DNA of 64,000 nt from Lactarius indigo (Eukaryota; Basidiomycota; Agaricomycetes; Russulales; Russulaceae). Under the pieces are notes generated by a model that worked only from the letters and a program-made list of their open reading frames with translations, made no database searches and was not told the DNA's origin. The stretch is taken from NCBI GenBank assembly GCA_025766275.1, contig JAFKAC010000029.1, forward strand, positions 675,838-739,837, read 5' to 3'. A program made the translations under genes and the position numbers. This document shows positions 20,779 to 31,215 of this stretch, in pieces (positions within the stretch are counted from its first letter, which is position 1; each line of letters starts with the position of its first letter).

Positions 20779-23021
20779 TGTGTGGGGTAGACTGCAAAGA
20801 GAGCGAGTCGTCAGTCCGAGTTGGATTAAGAGACATCGCAGACAACGATATGAGAGCGATTCAGAGTAACAGAACGAAAAATATTAGACGAATCGTAATA
20901 ATTTTGGTAACCCCCATCGCAGGATCCACAATAGAAAAAAGAAAAGAAAAAAGAAAAGAAAACACACTGGTAAGGTTGACTCAACAAAAATAGGATGGCT
21001 CACTCCTTCGACAAAATGACTCGATTTGAAAAGAACACCAAGTTATTGGGCTCGTAAACGAAGCGTATGTGGCCCCCCTTATTGTGGGGAGGGATAGTCA
21101 GCTCAGGAGACGGGGGGGAAAGGTTATTGGCGGGTTTATCGAATTGGAACCACATTATCTCAAATTACACGGACGGAGTTTAAACTTGTTTTTCTCAGTT
21201 TATAATCTTTTTCTCGTCAGCCACCCCATCAGCAAGGTGAGTCTCCACTGTAATCTCTTCTTCACTCTCTCCGGGATGATTTGTTACCGACAATATTAGG
21301 AAGTGCCGTCCGAATACTCGTGTCGAGCTCGGTTCTCTGAAATCTTTTGCCTTCTACTTTAAAAACGCTATATCTTACTCTCTCTGACTCATTTTTGCAG
21401 GTGAAATTTCTCGACATTTAGGGGGGTGTTATGAAACGCCACTTACCTCACTCGGGTCTCTTCCTTCAACACAAGCACACCTCCCGTTTCACACCGGGCA
21501 CTACCTTGTTCGCGGTCACATACACCACATCATAACCGCATCATACAATATAGCCCACGTGTTCTCCCACGTTCCACGGTTACACCCGATGTCACTTCAC
21601 ATCCTCGTTCCGGACCGCGCTGTGATTTGTACTCCAGAGCGGATTAACTGCGATATGACCAGGCTGCAACCGCGTCACACGGACACCTTGAGCGCGTTAG
21701 TTTCCATGACAGGAAGTCAAAACTCTCAATCTGCACAGACCTGGCTTAAGCAATCCGGCATCAGGACATGAGCGGGGTGTCTCATTCATCAGAACACACC
21801 TTGTTCTACTCGACGCCATCTATGTGGGCTCATTTACTCTTACCCGCTGGATCCATTCGCATTATTTGCGCCACTGGATCCGATCAATGTACGAACACGC
21901 TCTCCTCACAGGGGCCCAATATCCGATGATAGAAGCGAGTGCGGAGCGTACGTTGATTAAATTCATTCCACCCCACCCCGCGCTGGTGATTATAAAATTC
22001 CATTCCTGTGCCGGTGAGGTAGCTTTTGACTCGGCGGTAATCGCAACCTACAACGTGAGCTCATGGAAAATAAAGGGCCGATCTGATCCTGCTGATAACT
22101 CATCCAATCTTCTAACAAAATTTGATACGTAGCGGACTCACACGCTCGAGGGCACCGTGCCGAGCGACATCATACACTCGGGACAGTTGTGACCAGCGAT
22201 GAAAGAAAAAAAAGAAGTCGAAATCGCAAACATTTCGAAGCCGAGGACCTGACTGTACGTGGTTGAGTCCTTATAGTACGGTGCGTTACTTCTTTTCACC
22301 ACATTTCAAGGGGTACAACCCGGTGATCACTAATACCGGCGGTGTGAGGGGCAACATGTCAACATACCGTGCTGACTTTTCTATGTTCACGGACTGACTT
22401 GTTACGCGGCACCCGGATTCTATACTATTTACATTTACACGATATACATAACAAACATAACAAGCAAGTCATTTTTATTGTCCTGATTCTTGATGCTAAG
22501 TGAATGTGGAATCTATAATTAAAAACAACTAATTACAGCACCAAGCGCTGAGCCCTAGAGACCCAGGAATACGATTAGCCCCTGTAGGTGGCAAACTTGG
22601 CCCGTTGTCGTCCTCCATGAAAGACAGTCTGGCAATTTAGTTGGATTTTTCGTAGTTTTGTCTGATTCCCGCTGGGCCAGTCGTGATGTGCTCAACTCGG
22701 CCAAATCACTGACCACGATCGACTTACGACAACAGACGCGCACGGGCATTATTTATTTATTTTTACTAAAGCATCGGTCTTTACAGACCTTGGAGCCAGT
22801 GTTCTGAGGGGATTATACAATAGGACTAAAAGTGCAGTAAGCCAGCATGACTCGTCGTCCGATCCTCGACACAACTTGAACAAAAATTATTTAAACACTG
22901 TACCGTACAGGGGAGAACATTATCCTTCAAGAGTGTTTCGCTGTGGCACTGATATCAGTTGTACATACGAAACACAACAGAAGTGAAATCCACTCGTTGT
23001 GCCATGCAGGAGAGAGGACTT
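20779..23021. other. Long intergenic region
   Basis: About 2.2 kb without a supported gene. It includes an A-rich stretch (about 20930-20965) and a T/A-rich stretch around 22740-22770. Short frames on both strands have no family resemblance and no splice continuity. No terminal repeats were found. Confidence 0.45.
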
Positions 23022-24079
23022 CTACGCAGCCCGCGACTGCTCCTGCGAGACGTTGGTTACGGCGGGGGAGGGGCATGGGCCGGACCGTCCAGCGACGGAG
23101 CTTAGCGCCAAGGCCTCGTTGGCCCTTGATCGTTATCATTAATCCCACACATTAAGGAACTCGGAAGGGGAGATAAACGCACTGGCGAAGACGGTCACCC
23201 TCTTCCTCTACCTCTCGAATCTTCGCGAGGAGCTGCTGCTGGTTCTTTTCCAAGGAGTTGATACTGGTGGTCGCACGGTCCAGAAGCACAATCTTGCTCA
23301 ACTTTTGGTGGGACTTGAGTCCGAGACCGTGCATTGGAACGGCATCTTTGAGACGGCGGTAAGACGCCTTGAGTTCCTCACGCTTCCGCTGCTCGAACTC
23401 AATCCGCAGACCGCGGACCTCCTGACGACGTCTACGATAAGTACGCCGCAGGTACAATGAGAAAAGTAAAACGTGAAAGTCGCAGGCATGGGGCTCACAA
23501 TGAATTGGAAGCGGCGCGGTCGTGCATTGGGCTGGGGTCATGGCCATTGTCGGTCGGGTCTCCGTGCTTCGTCGGACGGCCATTGCGCCCGCGACCCGAG
23601 CGGACCACGGAGGGAGCGACGCTGATAGGGTTATAGCGCATGGAGCGTGGGACCGAAGTGAGGTCCGAAGAGTAAGACCCAGGGCCGCTGCTCCGCGATG
23701 TACCTGAAGACACCATTTCGCCCACGGATAAAGACATAAGCGCAGGGGGATAAACGGATGAGGGAGGAGAATAGCAAGAGACAGCCGAGTATAGAGGTCC
23801 ATTGTAGGTGGACTCGGGGATGTCGGTCATGGGTGGAGCAAGGGTCAATGTGGGGAATGCTAGACAATATACTGCTCAGCCCGCGCCCGCGCCACGATGG
23901 GTTCAAAGAAAATAGATAAGTGACGCACGGGGATCAGTGGTGGGCGTAATAGACCCGGGAGCGTCAGGAGGTAGTAAGTACTGCGAAATTTGGTGATCAG
24001 GGTCATCGAATGCTGCTGTGTCATTGAAGTTGATGTCCTTGGGCTGCTCGGGGGTTGGTGGCTCTGGGCGAGCTTCCAT
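23022..24079 (-). CDS. bHLH transcription factor
   Basis: Four exons give 287 aa: 24079-23929, 23859-23499, 23431-23183 and 23124-23022, with introns of 58-69 nt; the last ends in AAG. The first two exons encode a Pro/Ser-rich acidic region (DINFNDTAAFDDPDHQISQY). The basic helix-loop-helix starts in exon 3: the basic part ending FEQRKREELKASYRRL, helix 1 to LKDAVP, a loop, then QKLSKIVLLDRATTSINSL. A heptad-like leucine-zipper extension follows (LEKNQQQLLAKIREVEEEGD). The Glu and Arg residues of the basic region are those expected for E-box (CANNTG) binding, as in Max/Myc-type fungal factors. It should act in the nucleus as a dimer; targets are unknown. The C-terminal exon is short and unconserved. 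Confidence 0.84.
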
Positions 24080-24499
24080 AGTGTCTCGGATGTGAATATA
24101 TGGGTTTATGGAATTAAAGGGAGGCGGTCATGAAGGTGCTAACGAGGGTCGGCAAGCCTAGCGCCGAGCGGCACCGCCTGTCATATTAAGGCTAGGTCTG
24201 GGTTTGAAGCTTGAAGGACCGTCCTTGAGGTTGTCCTTATTTTTAAAAAAAAACAGCTAAATGCCAACCAATGTTGAAGAGGATCTGGCCCATCTGATCG
24301 GAACTTATGAGAAGAAGGGGGGCTGGGAAAAGGACGCTTCGCCATGTGGCACCATCGGGGTTACGTTAGAGAAGAGAGGCCATGGTACAGTACGGTCTAA
24401 GTAAGACGAGAACTCACACAAGCCGAGTCGGTTAAACAAGTCGGTCAAACGATCAACAAAAGCCCTGTTTACAATGCAGGATCGTACCGCTAACAAGTA

Positions 24500-25340
24500 C
24501 TTACTGTACCCATCGCTTTCAGCTCCTGCATCCTGAGCATTCCGCCGTCCCCGCGTCCTAGCGATCCAATTAGACACGCACGCCGTCCCATATTTTTGGT
24601 TCATGACTGAGAGTTCGCTATGTCAATCACCATCCGATGACAAGCCAATCCAGCTCTAACTCACCGTGTACCACACCACAACGCCTAACTGCATAATCGT
24701 TGGGAGGAAGGACGAAGCTAGGCTCTAGGATGAACAATACGGGTGTACGGATTGTGCCCAGACGAACAGGCTAAAGAATTTGGAGTAGAGTGCACACCAG
24801 GCAGCAGGTACATTCGGGAAGTTGTATCGGCTTCAATCCGCTTCTGGGTCCTTACAAGCGCTCACCATTTGAGGGATCTCATAGCTGGCACCGCCGCCCA
24901 AAGAATTCTGCCGCACTGTTCTGATGAAAGTACAGCGGGTGGCATGTGTTCTCCGTGACATACCACCCCGGGCTGATAAAGGCGGCGAAGTCCAGTGGGT
25001 AATGGGGCATATTTAGCTTGGCCATCAACACGCAGCAGCTAGACAAGTCGATCTGATCTCTTGTTATGTTACCAATAGGTACGAACATCTCCAGCACATA
25101 TATGCATGGCACATAGCCGGGATGATCAATTAAGTAGGAGTGAGGACCACAGAGCAGTTGAAAATTGACTTTCCATGCCACGCGACAACGACCTAATCGG
25201 TGAGAAAATAGACACCTTCCAAAGTCTGCGTGGTCAATAACATGACCACTAGGCGTATCTTGACGTAGATGTGAAGTACTAAGCATCAAAGAACACACTC
25301 AAGCAGAAGGGGGTGGCATTGAATGTGACCTCATATGTGT
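24500..25340 (-). pseudogene. Truncated homogentisate dioxygenase copy
   Basis: Minus-strand sequence resembles the 3' half of the intact gene at 27953-30163. The stretch with GYVPCIYVLEMFVPIGNIT and the one with NSAAEFFG match its exon 10. DYAVRRCGVVH followed by a GTGAG donor matches exon 12 with the same intron position, and HEPKIWDGVR matches the last exon but runs into a stop. Upstream, nucleotide similarity continues through the short exon region but with a deletion in the segment equivalent to the 69-nt exon. Intron positions are kept, so this came from DNA duplication, not retrotransposition. The 5' half is missing and the frame is broken. Confidence 0.78.
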
Positions 25341-26949
25341 CTGGTTGATGAGATTGCGAAGGGGGTTGTACTGTGAGGTCGCTGTGAGATTATATAATCA
25401 TGGGTTTCCTCAACAGCCTTCCACATCTGCTCTCGTAGCACAACGGCACTACCGCCTCCGCACCACCGCCGCCCTCGCAACTTCGGGACCACCCTTGACT
25501 ACTCTCATGACCGCGTCCACATCTATAGACTCAGGCACCTCGACGAGTTCCTTCATGGCGAGTATCATGCCCGCGGCCTCGGGTGTGTGCGCGTGGTACA
25601 CTGTCTGCATGCGTCACCGAGAACCGTAAGCCTTGAGCGCGTTTGCCAAGGGTGACGCAGAATTACCTGGGAAACGTGTCCGCGGGCGCGGTGCGGATTG
25701 CAGCACAACAGAGAGCGGAGCGGAGTGCAAGGCTCCGCACGAGTTCGTCGAGACCGGGTCTTGGTGATCGGTTGCGTTCGTAAGTCTTTTCCCGTCTTTG
25801 CATAATTCCGATGTCGACGATAACGACGGTAATGCTCACCGAAGTCTATAGGAAACACCCATGCCATCAAGTCTCGTAGTACAGTCTTAAAGAAATCCTC
25901 GCGTCGGCCAATAGTTCTCGTCTATATTCCTTGGTTTTACAGACTCGCTCTCAGATCGCTAAGAAGCGTCGAAGACGACATTTACAATACACATTTACAT
26001 TTCTATAGACTGATGCGATCTGCGTGCCGTCGACATCACGCCGTGTTCCCCGGGCCTGGTTCTTAAGTCGAATGAGGCCAAGCTAGGTGTGGTCCACACG
26101 ACCGCAACGGCACTTGAACACCGAGAAACAGTACGTGCAAGCAAAGCAGGAAGTCGTCCCCCGCACATGACGGCCCCAATCGCTAAAGTGGACGACAGCA
26201 CTTGAGAACGAGAAGCACTAGGCCAACTGTTGGGTGGAGACACAACACTAATATCACCAAGACATTGGACGCCACCCACGCACAGGTGACGTGTTGCTAC
26301 GTCTCTCCGAACTGTGTTGAGACCAAATGAGAGTCAGACCATTCTCCGAGACATTGGCGCATCCGCGTACCAGCGGCGGTGGAAACACCATCCTCACCAC
26401 GAGCTCGGAATGAGACGGAACGAACAGCGTGACGGGCCAACCTCACGCCAAGAGCCTTGGCCTAGGGTCGTGGTCGCGATAAATGTGAGGACAAGGAGGG
26501 TTGCGGGCGAGCTGCAGCAGCGACAGGGGCTTTGTCGCTCAGCTCCGGTGGACAGGTTGGGATGAGGAGAAGTCAGACGAAGTTAAGGCAGTGATGGAAC
26601 ATGTATGTGTGCAATGGGCTGTAAAGATGATACTCTGTCTGAAATGCGGGAGTTCCCGAACGCATCCTCTCCCAGGCGCACTCACTTGCACTGGCAGATG
26701 TACACCAATGCCAGCCAGATTTCATGAGTTCTAGCTGCTTAATCTCGGTGTAGTGAATCTATCTATCGAGCGAGAGATGAATCGATAATCGTATCATAAT
26801 CAGGCGCTTTACAAGCGTCTATCTCTTGGTAACTGTCCTAGGGACTGTACAGTACCATTGGCACCTCGTGGCTACTACTGCCATCTCGCTTGCAACTTCC
26901 AAGCGTTCCCTCTACTAGTCAACAATGTCAATTTTAATCGATTCTCGAT
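25341..26949. other. Intergenic with possible small gene relic
   Basis: Minus-strand sequence about 25430-25860 has two coding-like stretches (RSPRPGLDELVRSLALRS and GMILAMKELVEVPESIDVD) on either side of a good intron (gtaatt..tgcag), but they lie in different frames. This may be a broken gene of unknown family. The rest shows short frames only. Confidence 0.3.
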
Positions 26950-27354
26950 GCTGTGGATGATTACACTGAACAGACTGGGATAAGTCTAAAGGAAAATCCG
27001 TTTGCCGACAAGGTCAACGGCTGTGACTCTTCCAGTGCCGTCCTCTTCCTGCTTCAAGAGAACTTGGAGGCGTTCAAAGACTATCGAGACCAAAATCGGA
27101 GGTTTATCAATTGCCTTAGCCCGGTAGTACAATTCGTTCACGCCTTCTCTGGAGTAAGCGCGAGCTATGACGCCCTCCTTGAACTTTTTGAGTGCATCGG
27201 GAACTTCCTCAAACGTCTGCATATTTTTACCGAGATCTCTTTGGACCCTTTGATGACGGATATAGTTACGAAGATAATGGTCGAGTTGATTTCGATACTT
27301 GCTCTGGCGAAGAAACAGATCAACCGAGGTTGGCTCAGTAAGCAGGGTCTTTGA
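26950..27354 (+). pseudogene. NLR-like N-terminal (Goodbye-type) domain relic
   Basis: The frame reads DYTEQTGISLKENPFADKV.., then RFINCLSPVVQFVHAFSG, then VSASYDALLELFECIGNFLK, and ends IMVELISILALAKKQINRG before a stop. These blocks are the N-terminal Goodbye-like region of agaricomycete STAND/NLR proteins, which normally continues into a NACHT domain and repeats. Between HAFSG and VSASYD the usual ~30-residue segment is missing. There is no start codon (a stop lies just upstream) and no NACHT sequence follows. It is therefore a fragment left from a former NLR gene. Confidence 0.6.
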
Positions 27355-27952
27355 TAATCATAGGCGACTAACTCTGAACGCACTGTAGCCAGTGTTTCCC
27401 AACACAGCGGAATCGCGCCGCAGTTCAATTACACTTTTCGAGAACGCTACAGTAAGGGCGAATATCAGTATCAAGTTGTTCGATTGAGGATAGGGTGTGT
27501 TTCGAAATTACAAAACTTATCGTTTCGTGACACTTTCAGACGATGGCCCAGGTGCCAGTGCATGATCGCTTCCGCCCTGACCGTATCCCGACGTACGCAC
27601 TTTTTTAAAAAGTTAAAAATCCATTTTTATCCATGCACTTCCTGAGGGCTGGACACTGCAGGTTGGTTCTAAACAACGGAATGGACATCGCTATGTTGAC
27701 ACTTTTATATTATGAACAAGCTGGTGGACTTTCATTCGAACGAGAAGTTCGACCAGCGCATGTCCAATCTCGTGCAATCTCGGACTCAGTGTTGGTACGC
27801 TCGATAAACATACTTCTCTCCCCTCTTCTATCCTGAGCATTCTCTCCGATATCGACCATTGACTAGTAACAGAGCGCATTTCTGGACAGTTCCTACTGTA
27901 GCACGCCCAACTCATAGTACCGCCGCATGCCCCGGCTGGCGTCCATTGCTAA
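27355..27952. other. Intergenic, nothing recognised
   Basis: About 600 bp between the NLR relic and the homogentisate dioxygenase stop. A/T-rich near 27600-27635; no further NLR sequence was found. Confidence 0.4.
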
Positions 27953-30163
27953 TCACGTTTTCTTTGCTTTGATTTCCTCCACGCCCATCTTTCGTAACTC
28001 TGCATTGACCTCCCCAAGGTGATCCACGAACTGGGCACGCAATCCATCCCACATTTGTGGTTCATGCTCTGAAAGCTCAACATGTCAGCCGCCGCCTGTG
28101 CTTTCCGAGCCAATGCGACCTCGACTCACCGTGTAGGACACCGGAGCGCTTGATCGCGTAGTCAGTGAGAGGAAGCATGAGACTAGACTCAAACATGAAC
28201 GCTGTATGTCGGAATCAATTCAGGGCATCGGGTTTCAAGAAGGTAAGCTTTGGAGAAACGCACCAATGGTACCCTCGTGAATCCGCATCGGTTTCAAATC
28301 TGCCTCAGAGGCTCGCTTGAACTCTTCGTACGAAACTGAGATGAACCAATCAATGTTCAGCGCTCCGTCGTCGGTCTTAAGAACGACTAATCACCGCCAT
28401 GAGGGCAAAATCCGGTCTCATAACTGGCACCACCAGGTTGGAAACCGTCGCTTCTACCGCCATACACACCGTACAAGAGACCCATGAATTCCGTGGCACT
28501 GTTTCTATGGTAGAACGGCGGGCGGAACGTGTGGTTCGACACGTCCCATCTCGGGCTGAAGATCAAGAGGTCCACCAGCGAATGATGTGGTATCTTTGAC
28601 TTGGCTGTCAAGACGCAGAAGATAGACGGGTCGATGTGGTCCTTGGATATGCTCCCGACGTTCACAAACTTCTCCAGTGCGTATTTGTATGGTACATAGC
28701 TGGGGTTCTCACTTAATTGACAGTGAGCAATAACGAAAAATCGAGAACTGACTTTCCGTGCCACGCGACAACATCGAATGGAGTGTGGTCTTGCTTGCAA
28801 GAAAATAGCCGCCCTCCAAGTCTGTGCGGTCCAAATCGGTCACTGTCCGAATACCATGCACGTCTTAACGTACTTATAGATAACTTCACACCAAATACAA
28901 AACGTCAGAGAACGTACACAAGCACCTGGGAAACTGAAACGTACTCTCCCAAGGGGACTGGTCAACGTCGAAGCTTGCAACCGGAGACTCAAAGTCGCGC
29001 GTATTTGCAAGACCGTGTGTACCAAGAGGTCCGAGTTCAGGCAGATCGAATTGTGAACCAAATATCTCCTGGATATCTGCGGTATGTACATTTAGTTCAT
29101 CACGGTACAGAGCGTACGTGATGTGTGACGTACATCCTCGGACTGGCCCATCGGGCAGTTCAACCTTGAACTTCATCCCGCGCTGAATCACGATCAGCTC
29201 TCCTGGCCGAACCATCATCCTTGGCGCCACCGGTTGTTACTTTATCCAGAAAAAGCTTGCGTCGATCTAGATAGATCTCACCTGCCAAACTCAGTCTGGA
29301 TGTCCAGCCTGCCTTGTTGTGGAAGAACGAGCATATGGCCGTCATTGTTGCAGAACGCTTCGTTTTCCATTGATTTGTCCGCGGCGTAAATGTGTATTGC
29401 CAGTCCTTCTCGTAGCACTGGCGAACCTGCGCCACATAACGTCTTCAAACCGCGTGGAAAGTCGATGCCAGAACCCTCGTGTGGGATCGCAAATGGGTGC
29501 CAAGCTAGCTGAGTCGGAGAGACTTGGACATGTGGGTTGGTAAGGGAAAATTCGGCTTCCAGCTAGGGATATAAAGTCTAGGCGAAATAGCCAGAATACA
29601 AGACAAGGGGGCGTACGTCGGCATTGGCGGAAAGTGGAGTGAATCCTCTATGCGCTACTGATGGTCGGATACGATATAGCCAACTAATCGAATTGATCAG
29701 CACTACGCGCGACAATCACGCTAGGCGACCGCACGCTGTCTTGCTCTCAGAGCGGGGAGCCACAAATGAGGTTCCTGTCATCTGTAAATTTCTCACATCA
29801 TGTAGTAACCTTAAATGATAAGGGCCGGATTACTAACCGACTCAACGTACAACCCATATTTGACCCTCTGCGGGGAGTTCTGTGCTACTGGGAGTACCCT
29901 AGGCCTGCATCATATGCATTTATGTCAGGCTCAAACAAGTGATGAACGCGACAGAGTACCCACAATGCCTCGCTCACAAATCGATTTCCAAAGCCAACTT
30001 GGTATTGGTAGGGATCTTTCTCAGTCGATACGGCTATATACGAGGACTTGGACGTGACGGTGTGGGAGCGACGTGTATGGAAAGAGAGCACAGGTGAAGA
30101 TGAGGTGCGAATGAGCCCTCTAGCGTGGCGCGAGATCTCGCTCAGCTTTTTCGTAGGAAGCAT
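27953..30163 (-). CDS. HGD: Homogentisate 1,2-dioxygenase
   Basis: Thirteen exons give 507 aa: 30163-29964, 29904-29838, 29781-29735, 29683-29617, 29562-29282, 29219-29134, 29076-28945, 28883-28874 (10 nt), 28821-28753, 28699-28395, 28335-28264, 28201-28130 and 28068-27953. Signatures: DPYQYQVGFGNRF, then KYGLYVESMTGTSFVAPR, DFPRGLKTLCGAG, the VIQRGMKFKVELPDGPVRGY block, FDLPELGPLGTHGLAN, DHTPFDVVAWHGN and FYHRNSATEFMG (metal-ligand His and Glu), then the His of CPHG. It opens the homogentisate ring to maleylacetoacetate with Fe(II) and O2 in tyrosine/phenylalanine catabolism. The N-terminus is about 55 aa longer than expected and Arg/Ser-rich, so the start is uncertain. The family usually has HGPD where this has HGVS. 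It is divergent from the transketolase-like gene. Confidence 0.93.
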
Positions 30164-31215
30164 AGTCTGCCTGTTGAGAGATAAGATGGGGTTGGGTCGA
30201 TCCACTGGAGGTATTTATGCGCGAGAGTACATGCTTCTAACCCTCATTCCCATAGCATCGTGACGAGTTGAGTGAATAGTTTAAGCGAGCCAAGCAACAC
30301 CATCAGGAAATGCCTGCCTGTAGAAGAAATAAGGTTCTCGTGACCAAACCGCGGAACCAATTTATCGATGAGTGGGAACTTACGATATTCGCCCCGAATA
30401 AGGAAGTCCAATCCTTCCTTGCGCATTCCAAACCTTAGAGACAAATGTATATATGAGACGACCATCGTCGGCCTCTCATTTCCTTTCTTCGTTTCCGTAC
30501 GACCGATCTGTTGTCAGCTCTCCGGCAGACTTCAGTAGGAATCACCAATAGAACAAGCAAGATCGGAGATCTCTGCTTGAAGCAACGCAATGCGATCAAG
30601 AGTCGAAGGTTGCCAAAAGCGATGGTTGTGAACGGCTCAATGAAGATCGATTTGTCGATGAAGAAATAAGAGGAGGATGTCGAGTGATAGCCGAAATAAT
30701 GAAATCTGCAAGCTTCGAGAGACGCGACTGAAGGAGTTCGATGTTAAGAGCTTGCGAATCGATAAGCAAAGCAGTGGGATTCGAGAAAATCGAAAGAATT
30801 GTAGGAGTAGAAGTTGTAACACGAGGAACAGACTAATTGTAGTCAAAGGAGTGCAATGTAAAACCCATTTTGCAGCTGTATGGAGATCGTCTATCGAGCA
30901 AGGAGCTGAATGATGGTCAGGTGAACCAAGCCCCAGCGGCAATCCAGACATATCTTCTCGAATGGCAAACTCAGTACGGCGACATTAATCGAAAGAGGAA
31001 GACGCCGACATTTGGGATACCTACTGATAGTACTAGGCGGCCCATTGACAATCAAATAGTCGACAACTCCCCATAGGAAACAAGTGTTTGCCGGTAAGTA
31101 CCGCTATCCCTTAATTAACTCTTCCCGATTCGGCCGAATGACACCCATGACATCACCGGGTTGCCACTTGTCGCGGTGGCAGTCACTTGTCCCCTTCATT
31201 CAGTGGTCCATCGAC
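30164..31215. other. Divergent intergenic region
   Basis: About 1 kb between the start of homogentisate dioxygenase (minus) and the transketolase-like gene (plus). It holds both promoters. Short frames (for example 30677-30913 plus) have no recognisable domain. Confidence 0.4.

Noticed and set aside
25400..25870. Two coding-like minus-strand stretches around a good intron
   Set aside because: The two parts lie in different frames for the only plausible splice sites and match no known family, so it is noted only as a possible relic.
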